NCBI RefSeq assembly: GCF_022230925.1
Contig: NZ_JAKKFH010000008.1
Location: 434,001 to 498,000 of the forward strand
Direction: 5' to 3'
DNA: 64,000 bases
From: Micromonospora alfalfae
Lineage (GTDB): Bacteria > Actinomycetota > Actinomycetes > Mycobacteriales > Micromonosporaceae
Shown here: piece by piece, positions 1 through 10,068 of the stretch
Layout: each line of letters starts with the position of its first letter
Position numbering within the stretch: the stretch's first letter is position 1
Program-made: the position numbers and the translations under genes
The notes under the pieces: generated by a model
Told to the model about the DNA's origin: nothing
Databases searched by the model: none
Seen by the model: the letters and a program-made list of their open reading frames with translations, nothing else

Positions 1-1
1 T

Positions 2-484
2 CTGGTGCTGACGCCTGTCGAGGAGCGCTACGACGAACTGGCCCGGCTGGCCCACAATGAGGCCTACGCCGACAGCCCGGCAGCGGTTCGACCAGACCAG
101 CGCACCTGGCCCCAGCACGCGACCGGACATCCGCGGTTCCTGCCCGACCTCTCCTGTCTGGTGCTCGCCGAGGCCGACCGAAGCGACAACCCGGTGGCCG
201 GCTTCCTCTTCGCGCTCGCCGACGGCAGCACTGACACGCCGACAGCGCTTCTGCACTGTCTGGGCACCCGAGCAGCCTGGCGCCGCAGTGGCGTGGCCAC
301 GGCGATGATCTCGCGGGTCCTGCACCGTGCGCACTCAGCCGGCATCACACACCTACGACTCAAGGTCACCGACAGCAACCACCCCGCTCTGGCGCTCTAC
401 CGGAAACTGGGTTTTGTGGAGTCGGGGCAAGGGTTCGCGGTGCTGATGCGGCAGCTCACCCCCGAGGCCGACGAGCAGCCGTAG
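2..484 (+). CDS. GNAT-family N-acetyltransferase, 5' end cut by window edge
   Basis: The frame is open to the left edge, so the gene probably starts outside the window. The visible 159 residues hold the C-terminal half of a GNAT fold: a strand and acetyl-CoA loop around residues 85-100 (LGTRAAWRRSGVATAMI, the Q/RxxGxG/A region), then the helix and the final LRLKVTDSNHPALALYRKLGF stretch typical of the family. The substrate cannot be predicted. The stop is TAG and no hairpin was seen just after it. Family assignment is firm; function is open. Confidence 0.8.
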   Translation: MVLTPVEERYDELARLAHNEAYADSPAAVRPDQRTWPQHATGHPRFLPDLSCLVLAEADRSDNPVAGFLFALADGSTDTPTALLHCLGTRAAWRRSGVATAMISRVLHRAHSAGITHLRLKVTDSNHPALALYRKLGFVESGQGFAVLMRQLTPEADEQP

Positions 485-572
485 ACCCGACGTTTCGTCG
501 ACTCGCGCTCAGCGCCGCGGCCACGCCGCGTCCTACCACGAGGCGCTGGGCGCACGCGAAATGTTCCGGGCG

Positions 573-752
573 TTACGCACCACGGAACACCACCAGGCCG
601 GCGACCGCCTGGAGCAGCGCCTTCCGCCAGTCCCACAGCGCCGTCCGCGCAGGCAACGGCGCGATGCCAGGCACCACCGCGTAACGCGCGTCGACCAGCC
701 ACGGTGCGGCAAGGCTCCAATCCTTCCGCCCTGATCCGCAACAGGCCCGAAA
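573..752 (-). pseudogene. Possible gene fragment in the intergenic region
   Basis: The stretch between the GNAT gene and the xylanase is over 600 bp. On the minus strand it holds a 59-codon open frame without a start, running from an in-frame TAG to TAA. Its residues (for example DARYAVVPGIAPLPARTALW) look protein-like, with hydrophobic and charged residues in a plausible order, but I do not recognise the family. It could be the eroded C-terminus of a lost gene, or chance in GC-rich DNA. The rest of 485-1120 carries only the inverted repeats listed separately. Confidence 0.2.
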
Positions 753-761
753 CTACCGGTT

Positions 762-779
762 GAAAACTCTGGAATTTTC
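762..779. promoter_or_regulatory. Inverted repeat upstream of xylanase (GAAAA...TTTTC)
   Basis: GAAAACTCTGGAATTTTC is an 18-bp near-palindrome with one mismatched pair outside the centre, in a locally AT-rich patch about 340 bp before the xylanase start. Position and symmetry suggest a repressor or activator site. Actinobacterial xylanase genes often carry GAAA/TTTC-type palindromes, but assignment to a named regulator is inference. Confidence 0.35.
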
Positions 780-804
780 TGCCAGCCTGAGAGCCATCGA
801 CAAG

Positions 805-818
805 TGTGAACGTTAACA
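805..818. promoter_or_regulatory. LacI-type operator candidate TGTGAACGTTAACA
   Basis: This is a 14-bp palindrome with one mismatched pair and a central CG, the layout of LacI/GalR-family operators that govern sugar-polymer genes. It lies 43 bp after the GAAAA/TTTTC repeat and 15 bp before a third repeat, all upstream of the GH10-GH62 gene. The regulator is not encoded nearby. Confidence 0.45.
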
Positions 819-832
819 AGATCCGTTAGCAC

Positions 833-845
833 TGGAGGCGCTCCA
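833..845. promoter_or_regulatory. Inverted repeat TGGAG-GCG-CTCCA
   Basis: Perfect 5-bp arms (TGGAG and CTCCA) flank GCG. This resembles the GGAGC/GCTCC half-sites of the actinobacterial CebR-like LacI class. It is the third symmetric element in 84 bp upstream of the xylanase. Arms this short could arise by chance. Confidence 0.3.
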
Positions 846-1012
846 CGCGACCGTCGGGCCCACCCACCTACCAGGTGACCACGTCCACCACCGAACGAGC
901 CCAGCGCCCGCAACCACTCCCCCACGGGCGACCGGGCATGCCTGTCACCACCCCTATATCCGCTGGCCAGGTAGCCCGAGCCGACTCGCATCCGGGCGGA
1001 CGCCTGACATGA

Positions 1013-3559
<2,547 letters not shown>

Positions 3560-3574
3560 CCATCGGACGACACC

Positions 3575-3616
3575 GGGGGCGGGTGGGCTCGGCACACGAC
3601 GAGCCCACCCGCCCCC
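3575..3616 (+). terminator. Hairpin after the xylanase gene
   Basis: A perfect 17-bp GC-rich stem (3575-3591 with 3600-3616) with an 8-nt loop starts 15 bp after the xylanase stop. There is no T-tract, as is common in actinobacteria. It lies in front of the esterase gene and argues against an esterase start upstream of 3617. Confidence 0.8.
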
Positions 3617-3642
3617 CGCTCCACCACCAGGAGGTACCGACA

Positions 3643-5046
3643 GTGCAAGGACCCGCGCACCACCCCCCGCCCTCGGGGAACACCCCCGCCGACCACGTGG
3701 CGCCCCGCATCCGTGGCCGGCTGGTCAAACTCGCTGCGGCCGGGATCGCCGCAGCGGTCGGCCTACTGACCGTCACCCTGGCCACCGGGTCGGCGTCGGC
3801 CGCCGACAACCCCTACCAGCGCGGCCCGGACCCCACCCGGACCAGCGTCACCGCGGTGAACGGCCCCTTCGCCAACACCTCGGTCAGCGTCCCGACCGGG
3901 TACGGCTTCAACGGCGGCCGGATCTACTACCCGACCGACACCAGCCAGGGCACCTTCGGTGCCATCGCGATCTCGCCGGGTTACACCGCGTTGTTCTCCG
4001 CCGAACTGGCCTGGATGGGCCCGTGGCTGGCGTCCCATGGCTTCGTCGTGATCGGCATCGAGACCAACAGCCGCAACGACTTCGACACGGCCCGCGGCAC
4101 CCAGTTGCTCGCCGCACTGGACTACCTCACACAGCAGAGCCCCGTCCGCGACCGGGTCGACCCCAACCGGTTGGCTGTCGCCGGTCACTCGATGGGCGGC
4201 GGTGGCGCGCTGAGCGCGGCCACCCGACGCCCGTCGTTGAAGGCAGTGGTCGGCATCGCGCCCTACTCGCCGTCGTCGAACCTGGCCAACGACCGGGTGC
4301 CCACCATGATTTTCGCTGGGCAGGCGGACACGGTGGTCACCCCGTCCTACGCCACCGGCCTGTACAACAGCCTCCCGGCCACGACGGAGAGCGTCTACCT
4401 GGAGGTCGCCGGCGCGGATCATGGCTTCATGGTCGGACGGTCGAACCCGGTGATGGTCCGGACCATGCTGCCGTTCGTCAAGATGTTCATCGACAATGAC
4501 GCCCGGTACAGCCAGTTCCTCTGCCCACTGCTGGACTCCAGCGGCGTGGTCACCTACCGCAGCACCTGCCCGTTGCTGCCCTCCACGCCGACCCCCACCG
4601 ATCCACCGACCCCCACGGATCCGCCGACCCCCACCGATCCACCGACCGTCCCACCTGGCTCCGCCAGCGAGATCGTCGGCACGCAGTCCGGCCGGTGCAT
4701 CGACGTACCCAACGCCTCGCGTAACAACGGCACCCGGGTCCAGCTCTACAACTGCAACAAGCAGACCAACCAGGCCTGGACCTACACCTCAGGCAAACAA
4801 CTACAGGTGTACGGCAGCATGTGCCTCGACGCGGCCGGCACCGGCAACGGCGCGGCAGTGCAGATCTACAGCTGCCACAGCCAGACCAACCAACAGTGGA
4901 ACGTCAACTCCAACGGCACCATCAGCAACGTCCAATCCGGACGATGCCTGGACGCCTGGAGCACCGCCAACGGCGCCCAGATCCAGCTCTACGACTGCCA
5001 CGGACAAACCAACCAGCAGTTCCGGCTCGCCGCCCTCGCAGGTTGA
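3643..5046 (+). CDS. Secreted cutinase / PET-hydrolase-like polyester esterase with C-terminal CBM13
   Basis: The GTG at 3643 is chosen because AGGAGG ends 8 nt before it; the longer frame from 3583 starts inside the terminator hairpin. The 467-residue product has a signal peptide (about 1-54, ending ASA) and then a domain closely patterned on actinobacterial cutinases: NPYQRGPDPT, SPGYTA (oxyanion-loop Tyr), GHSMGGGG with Ser183, Asp229 in GQADTVV and His260 in GADHGF. Spacings of 46 and 31 match the family. A terminal Cys pair (FLCPLL and STCP) is kept. The usual Trp-His after the nucleophile is APYS here. Thr-Pro-Asp repeats link to a CBM13. Hydrolysis of cutin or aliphatic polyester is likely; activity on PET is unproven. 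Confidence 0.9.
   Translation: MQGPAHHPPPSGNTPADHVAPRIRGRLVKLAAAGIAAAVGLLTVTLATGSASAADNPYQRGPDPTRTSVTAVNGPFANTSVSVPTGYGFNGGRIYYPTDTSQGTFGAIAISPGYTALFSAELAWMGPWLASHGFVVIGIETNSRNDFDTARGTQLLAALDYLTQQSPVRDRVDPNRLAVAGHSMGGGGALSAATRRPSLKAVVGIAPYSPSSNLANDRVPTMIFAGQADTVVTPSYATGLYNSLPATTESVYLEVAGADHGFMVGRSNPVMVRTMLPFVKMFIDNDARYSQFLCPLLDSSGVVTYRSTCPLLPSTPTPTDPPTPTDPPTPTDPPTVPPGSASEIVGTQSGRCIDVPNASRNNGTRVQLYNCNKQTNQAWTYTSGKQLQVYGSMCLDAAGTGNGAAVQIYSCHSQTNQQWNVNSNGTISNVQSGRCLDAWSTANGAQIQLYDCHGQTNQQFRLAALAG
4657..5034 (+). repeat. CBM13-encoding direct repeat, copy 2
   Basis: This is the second copy of the module at 2213-2590. Positions 4751-5034 are identical to 2307-2590. It encodes the carbohydrate-binding tail of the esterase. 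The copies flank a possible 2.4-kb deletion interval for homologous recombination. Confidence 0.95.
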
Positions 5047-5125
5047 TCACGGCCGCCTCCGCTCGGCACCTCCTCGATGCTGTGCGGATCGACCAGCGGC
5101 AGGGCGGGATCCAGCACACCTGAAA

Positions 5126-5158
5126 CGGGCGGGCCCGGCATCGCGCCGGGCCCGCCCG
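5126..5158. terminator. Bidirectional hairpin between convergent genes
   Basis: A perfect 14-bp stem (CGGGCGGGCCCGGC paired with its complement) and a 5-nt loop lie between the esterase stop and the stop of the membrane-protein gene on the other strand. The placement suits termination from both sides. Confidence 0.8.
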
Positions 5159-5160
5159 CA

Positions 5161-5646
5161 TCACGTGGCCGGGGAGCGGCGACGCCTGGTGTCTCGGACG
5201 AGCGTCAGGGCGATGACGAGAAGGCCGAGCAGGGCGACGACGGCATTGGCGGTTGTCAGGAACACCTTCTCGCCAAGGGTGGCGTGGTGGAGGTGGGTCA
5301 GGTGGAAGAAGAAGTGGGGTATGGCGAAGGTGGAGAAGGCCGCCGCGGCGGGGATGGTGAAAGCGGCTCGAGGTGCGACAAACGCTATGCCGAGGACGAC
5401 GGCCAGGCCGAGGGTAGCTCCGCCGAAGTCTCGCGCGTAGTGCTCGCTGAACGGCGGGGTGAGGGAGACGGTCGGGAAGTTGTTGTAGAAGCTTTCGGGG
5501 AAGGCCTGGTTCCAGAACCCGACAACGAGTTCGTCGAGGAAGAGGACGGCCAGGGAGGTCCGGATCAACGCGGTCAGCGCGGTGTCCCGCCCGTCTGCTG
5601 ACGCTGCCTGCGGCGCGGCGGGGCTGGGTGACCGGCCGTCGTTCAT
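5161..5646 (-). CDS. Small four-helix membrane protein of unknown function
   Basis: A 161-residue protein that starts at an ATG overlapping the upstream stop codon as ATGA, so it was translationally coupled to the SDR gene now reduced to a remnant. After a polar N-terminus, about four hydrophobic segments follow (TALIRTSLAVLFLDELVVGF, a glycine-rich LGLAVVLGIAFVA helix, a Phe/His-rich AFSTFAIPHFFFHLTHLHH segment and VVALLGLLVIALTL). His and Phe between helices recall small DoxX/DUF4345-like proteins that accompany SDR oxidoreductases, but I cannot assign a family firmly. Confidence 0.75.
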   Translation of the reverse strand: MNDGRSPSPAAPQAASADGRDTALTALIRTSLAVLFLDELVVGFWNQAFPESFYNNFPTVSLTPPFSEHYARDFGGATLGLAVVLGIAFVAPRAAFTIPAAAAFSTFAIPHFFFHLTHLHHATLGEKVFLTTANAVVALLGLLVIALTLVRDTRRRRSPAT

Positions 5647-5957
5647 CGGGCCCGCCGGGCGTCGTGCTGCGCTGCCGGGCTGGTCAGCCACTGGTCCAGG
5701 GTCTGTCTGCCGCGCGGGCCCGGGCCGCTGGGCAGCAGGCCGTGTCCGGCCATGGCTCGACCGGTCGCTCCCGGAAGTCGGACGGGCAGGTAGTAACCCC
5801 AATTCACGCCGGTCAGCGCCTCGTCCAGCCCGGAACCGCGGATCAGGTCCACGCCTGCGGAGCGGGCGAGGATGACCGGCTCGTGGCCGGCAGCCCCTAC
5901 GGCGTGGACGACGAGGCGTCCGACGCCGCCGGTCCCGCCAGCTACCCCGATACGCAC
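5643..5957 (-). pseudogene. NmrA/SDR-type NAD(P)-binding protein with internal deletion
   Basis: The 104-residue frame begins as a normal NAD(P)-binding atypical SDR (GVAGGTGGVGRLVV, Rossmann GxxGxxG) preceded by a good GGAGGTGAC ribosome site. After about residue 45 it jumps to what looks like the C-terminal end of the same family (YYLPVRLPGATGRAM and TLDQWL). Family members are usually 240-280 residues, so most of the core is missing. Reading frame and ATGA coupling to the next gene survive, which suggests an in-frame deletion. It could still give a short protein, but no complete enzyme. Confidence 0.7.
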
Positions 5958-6216
5958 TGAGTCACCTCCCGGTCCGCCTTCCCCGTGACGCCGCGGGGGT
6001 GCGGCGCCCGGACCGGGCGCCGGGGTGAAAGAGAGGTCAACCGCTGTGATGTCACTGTTGGTTCTACCTCTCCGAGACTCCTCAGCTCGGCGAAAACCGC
6101 TCAGACCGCCCGAGCGGGTGGAGCCCGCAACTGTCGCTGCGGTGACCGGCGGCGGCCGGCACGTGAGTCGTCGCCGAACCTGCCGGCGCTGCTCGCACGG
6201 ATGGGATCGTTACCGA

Positions 6217-7668
6217 GTGACGAAGTCGCTTGACCTGCATCTGGAGTTCGATCGGAGTGCGGGTTTCCCGGGTCGCTCGCTGGAGAGCGCGTTACGGGAG
6301 AGCATTCGGACAGGCCGGCTGCGGGCCGGGTCGCGCCTACCTGGGAGCCGGAGCCTGGCCGCCGACCTGGGCCTGGCCCGGGGCACTGTGGTGCAGGCGT
6401 ACGCGCAACTGGTGGCGGAAGGATGGCTGCTGACGGCACCGGGCTCGGGAACCAGGGTCGCGGACGTACTCCATGATCCGCCCGACTCGCGCAGGCAACC
6501 GCGGCCGTCGCCCCCGGCCGGGCCATTGATCGAGTTGCGGCCGGGGATTCCCGACCTCGCGTCGTTCCCCCGGACGGCCTGGGCGGACAGTGTCCGCCGG
6601 GCGCTGACAACGGCTTCGCGCGGCACGCTGGACTACTCCGAGCCGACCGGGCTACCCGCATTGCGGGCGGCGGTGGCCGGATATCTCGCGCGCACTCGCG
6701 GAGTGCTCTGCGACCCGGACGCGGTGGTGATCACGGCGGGCTTCACCCAGGGCCTCTCCCTCCTGGCGCGAACGCTGCACCGGCGCGGCGTACGCGCCAT
6801 CGCCACCGAGAACCCCGGTCTGGCCCATCACCGCATGGTGCTGCGCGCCGCGGGCCTGACAGTCACCCCGCTCACCGTCGGCCCCGGCGGGGCCGACCCG
6901 GACGACGCGGCGGGCCAGGCCGCGCTGCTCACCCCGGCGCACCAGCATCCGACCGGAGTCGTGCTCGCCCCACGCCACCGTTACCGGCTCATCGCATGGG
7001 CCCGGAAGCACGACGCGTTCCTGATCGAGGACGACTACGACGGCGAGTTCCGCTACGACCAGCGGCCGGTGGGCGCCATGCAGGCGCTGGCGCCCGAGCG
7101 GATCGTGTACGCCGGCAGCACGAGCAAGTCGCTGGCGCCGGGCGTCCGCCTGGGCTGGTTCGTCGTCCCCGAGCCACTGCGTCGTGAACTGACGACGACG
7201 ATCGTGGAGGCCGGTGCCGCAGTCTCCGCGATCGACCAGCTCACCATGGCCGACCTGCTCACGCACGGCGACTACGACAGGCACATCCGCCGCATGCGCC
7301 TGACCTACCGGCGTCGCCGGACCGAGCTGGCCGGCCGCCTGGCCGAGGTGACCACCACTGCGCTGGAGGGCGTCGCTGCCGGCGTGCACGCGCTGCTACC
7401 GCTGGCCTCGGTGGCGGAGGAGCGCTGGCTGATCCAGGCCGGACGCCGCGAAGGGCTGCACCTGATCGGCCTGCACAGCAACGGCTACTGGCACGATCCC
7501 GCGGATGAGCGGCAGGCGGCCGCCCTGGTCCTCGGATACGCGGCGCCGCCGGCTCATGCCTGGCAGGAGGCGCTGTCCGGACTCTGCCAACTGGTCCATC
7601 AGACCCGCCGCCAACTGGTCCATCCTGTTGGTCCGGTCGGGGATACGTTCGATTCATGCAGACCATGA
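6217..7668 (+). CDS. MocR/PdxR-type regulator (GntR HTH fused to a fold-type I aminotransferase domain)
   Basis: A 483-residue PLP-dependent transcription regulator. The N-terminal winged helix (about 15-80, with SRSLAADLGLARGTVVQAYAQL) is of GntR type. The rest is an aminotransferase-like sensor with the PLP Asp in IEDDYDGEF and the Schiff-base Lys in STSKSLAPG. The GTG at 6217 fits the family N-terminus; longer frames add unrelated residues. The stop lies 13 bp inside the cupin gene, so the two are likely cotranscribed. MocR proteins typically control adjacent genes, making the cupin-SDR-lipocalin cluster its probable target. A second MocR gene is at 63024. Confidence 0.92.
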   Translation: MTKSLDLHLEFDRSAGFPGRSLESALRESIRTGRLRAGSRLPGSRSLAADLGLARGTVVQAYAQLVAEGWLLTAPGSGTRVADVLHDPPDSRRQPRPSPPAGPLIELRPGIPDLASFPRTAWADSVRRALTTASRGTLDYSEPTGLPALRAAVAGYLARTRGVLCDPDAVVITAGFTQGLSLLARTLHRRGVRAIATENPGLAHHRMVLRAAGLTVTPLTVGPGGADPDDAAGQAALLTPAHQHPTGVVLAPRHRYRLIAWARKHDAFLIEDDYDGEFRYDQRPVGAMQALAPERIVYAGSTSKSLAPGVRLGWFVVPEPLRRELTTTIVEAGAAVSAIDQLTMADLLTHGDYDRHIRRMRLTYRRRRTELAGRLAEVTTTALEGVAAGVHALLPLASVAEERWLIQAGRREGLHLIGLHSNGYWHDPADERQAAALVLGYAAPPAHAWQEALSGLCQLVHQTRRQLVHPVGPVGDTFDSCRP

Positions 7669-8060
7669 AGATCGGAAACAACGAGATCGTGCTGCTGGGC
7701 ACGGCCATGCCGCCGGAGTTGCCGGAGGGCTCCCATGTGATGACAGCGACCATCGAACTGCCACCGGGCGACCCGGGCACGCCGCCACACCGGCACTCCG
7801 GCCCGGTCTTCGGCTACCTGCTCGAGGGCGAGATGATCTTTGAGCTGGAGGGTGAGCCCGAACGGGTGATCAAGGCCGGTGAGGCGTTCTGGGAGCCCGG
7901 CGGCGACGTCATCCACTACCGGTCCGCCAACAACCTGTCCGATCGGGTGACCAAATTCCTGGTCGTGATGGTGTGCGCGCCCGGTCAGGAAATGCTGGTG
8001 CTGGTGAGCCCCGAGGAGCTCGAACAGCGTAAGGACCGCCGCTCAACCCGGCCGAACTGA
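7656..8060 (+). CDS. Cupin-domain protein
   Basis: A 134-residue single-domain cupin. Motif 1 (GTPPHRHSGPVFGYLLEGE) carries the metal-binding His pair and downstream Glu. Motif 2 (AGEAFWEPGGDVIHY) carries a second His. Such proteins bind a divalent metal and act as small dioxygenases, isomerases or sensors; the substrate is unknown. The start overlaps the MocR gene by 13 bp, and an in-frame ATG at 7665 is an alternative start. It is the first gene of a likely four-gene unit with MocR, an SDR and a CrtC/AttH-like protein. Confidence 0.88.
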   Translation: MQTMKIGNNEIVLLGTAMPPELPEGSHVMTATIELPPGDPGTPPHRHSGPVFGYLLEGEMIFELEGEPERVIKAGEAFWEPGGDVIHYRSANNLSDRVTKFLVVMVCAPGQEMLVLVSPEELEQRKDRRSTRPN

Positions 8061-8074
8061 CGGAGAGGCACGTC

Positions 8075-8890
8075 ATGCGTATCGTTCTCGCCGGTTCGAC
8101 GGGCGTCATCGGCCGCCGTCTCGAACCGATCCTGACCGCCCAGGGGCACGAGGTCATCGGGCTGGCTCGCAACGGCCCGGTCGCCGTCGACGTGCTCGAC
8201 CGGGACACGGTGGCGGCCGCCGTCCGCGAGGCCCGGCCCGATGTGGTCATGCACCAGCTGACCAGCCTGAGCACCGGCGACTTCGCCGCCAATTCGCGGC
8301 TGCGTCGGACCGGGACCCGCAACCTGGTCGACGCGGCGCTCGCCGTCGGGGTACGCCGGATCGTGGCACAGAGCATCTCCTGGGCGTACGAGCCGGGCGC
8401 CGAGCCGGCGACCGAGGAGACCCCGCTCGACCTCAGCGCCCCAGAGCCACGCCAGACCAGTGTGGCAGGTGCCGCGGCGCTCGAATCCGCCGTCCAGGAG
8501 GCGCCCGAGTGGGTCGTGCTGAGATACGGCACCCTCTACGGTCCGAGCACCTGGTACGCCCGCGACGGTCTGATGGCCCAGTTCGCCGCCGCCGGCAAGG
8601 TCCCCGCCGACGCGGACGTGAGTAGCCTGCTGCACGTCGACGACGCCGTCGCCGCCGCGGTCGCGGCTCTGGAGTGGCCCGTCGGCGTCGTCAACGTCTG
8701 CGACGACGAGCCAGCCGCCGCCGCGCAGTGGGTGCCCGCGTTCTGCGCGGCCGCCGACGTGCCAGCGCCAGCGGTGACCGGGGGCGAGCGGCACGGCTGG
8801 GCGCGGGGAGCGAACAACAACCACGCCCGCACGCACCTTGGCTGGACCCCGGCCTATCCGTCCTGGCGGCAGGGATTCGCCACGGTGTGA
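8075..8890 (+). CDS. NAD-dependent epimerase/dehydratase-like extended SDR
   Basis: A 271-residue protein starting 14 bp after the cupin gene, with GAGAGG before the ATG. It opens with the Rossmann signature VLAGSTGVIGRRL, and ARPDVVMHQLTSLS corresponds to the second nucleotide-binding strand. The usual active-site YxxxK is not evident where a Tyr would sit (SISWAYEPG), so classical epimerase chemistry is uncertain. The C-terminus (HARTHLGWTPAYPSWRQGF) is typical of the family. Its partners suggest modification of a small hydrophobic or isoprenoid compound, but that is inference. Confidence 0.85.
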   Translation: MRIVLAGSTGVIGRRLEPILTAQGHEVIGLARNGPVAVDVLDRDTVAAAVREARPDVVMHQLTSLSTGDFAANSRLRRTGTRNLVDAALAVGVRRIVAQSISWAYEPGAEPATEETPLDLSAPEPRQTSVAGAAALESAVQEAPEWVVLRYGTLYGPSTWYARDGLMAQFAAAGKVPADADVSSLLHVDDAVAAAVAALEWPVGVVNVCDDEPAAAAQWVPAFCAAADVPAPAVTGGERHGWARGANNNHARTHLGWTPAYPSWRQGFATV

Positions 8891-8937
8891 GCCGTCCGCA
8901 CATCTTGATCCTGTAGAGGCAACGGAGACGAAGAGTT

Positions 8938-10068
8938 ATGTCGGATCACTCCAAACTGGCCGCGCTGAGCGACGACCATGCCCGCTTCGGGCTGGAGCGC
9001 GATGTCGTACGCGAATGGGAGGACGGCGCCCGCACCGACAATCGCGCCGGGTCGTACGAGTGGTGGTACTTCGACGCCCACCTCGACGACGGCGCGAAGG
9101 TGGTAGTGGTGTTCATGAACAAGGACCTCGGCGCGGCGGGAAGCCCGCTGTCGCCGCAACTCCGGGTCAACCTGGAACTGCCGGACGGGACGATGTCCAA
9201 CAACACGATCGCGATCCCCGCGGCCGAGTGGTCGGCGGCGAGCGGGCGTACTGACGTCCGGATGGGGCCGGGCAACCGCTTCCAGGGCGAGAACCTGCGC
9301 GAGTACCGGATCCAGGCGACCGCCGGAGGGCTGCGGGTCGACTTCACGCTGACGACCGACGTCCCGGCCTGGCGTCCGGCCACCGGGCACATGCTGTTCG
9401 GCCCGGAGCGCGACCTCCAGTTCAACTGGCTGCCCTCGGTGCCCCAAGGAACAGTGCGGGGTTCGTACACGATCGACGGGGCGCGGCATGAGACGACCGG
9501 CGTCGGCTACCACGACCACAACTGGGGCAACGTCGGGCTGCCGAAAATCCTCAATGACTGGTACTGGGGGCGGGGGCAGGCCGGGCCGTACACGGTCATC
9601 GCGTCGTTCATCACCGCTGCCGAGAAGTACGGCTTCGCCGAGATCCCCATCTTCATGCTGGCCCGCGCCGGCCGGATCATCGGCGACGATCCAGCGAAAA
9701 TGACGTTCGAGCGGGACGGGGTCTACACCGACGCGAAGACCGGCAAGCCGGTCGCGGGGATCGTCCGCTACACGTACGTGGACGACGACGACACGTACGT
9801 GGTGACCTTCGACCGCAAGCGCGACCTGGTCCGCAACCCCCTCACCAGGGACCTGCCCTGGTTGAAGCGGGCAGCGGCCCGGTTGATCCGGTTCGACGGC
9901 GCCTACCTCCGCTTCGCCGGCCTGCTCACGATCGAGCACCACAAGGGCGGACACCTGGTTGAGGAGTTCACCGAGGACGCGATCTGGGAGCTCATGTACT
10001 TCGGGCGCGCCCGCGTCACCGCCGCGGATCCGTCAGTGCCCGGTCGCCGGGTCGCCCGGAAGCGGTAG
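8938..10068 (+). CDS. CrtC/AttH-like lipocalin-domain protein
   Basis: A 376-residue protein with AGSYEWWYFDAHL near the start and GVGYHDHNWGN around residue 190. These are hallmarks of the two-domain lipocalin-like family that includes hydroxyneurosporene hydratase CrtC and AttH. Members hydrate or cyclise hydrophobic substrates within a barrel. It follows the SDR by 47 bp and is probably the last gene of the MocR-linked unit. Its last 36 bp overlap the 3' end of the convergent membrane-protein gene. Family fit is good; reaction and substrate are unknown. Confidence 0.82.
   Translation: MSDHSKLAALSDDHARFGLERDVVREWEDGARTDNRAGSYEWWYFDAHLDDGAKVVVVFMNKDLGAAGSPLSPQLRVNLELPDGTMSNNTIAIPAAEWSAASGRTDVRMGPGNRFQGENLREYRIQATAGGLRVDFTLTTDVPAWRPATGHMLFGPERDLQFNWLPSVPQGTVRGSYTIDGARHETTGVGYHDHNWGNVGLPKILNDWYWGRGQAGPYTVIASFITAAEKYGFAEIPIFMLARAGRIIGDDPAKMTFERDGVYTDAKTGKPVAGIVRYTYVDDDDTYVVTFDRKRDLVRNPLTRDLPWLKRAAARLIRFDGAYLRFAGLLTIEHHKGGHLVEEFTEDAIWELMYFGRARVTAADPSVPGRRVARKR

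Noticed and set aside
3583..3642. Upstream ATG as start of the cutinase-like gene
   Set aside because: It lies inside the 17-bp terminator hairpin. The GTG at 3643 has AGGAGG at the right distance and is followed by a signal peptide.
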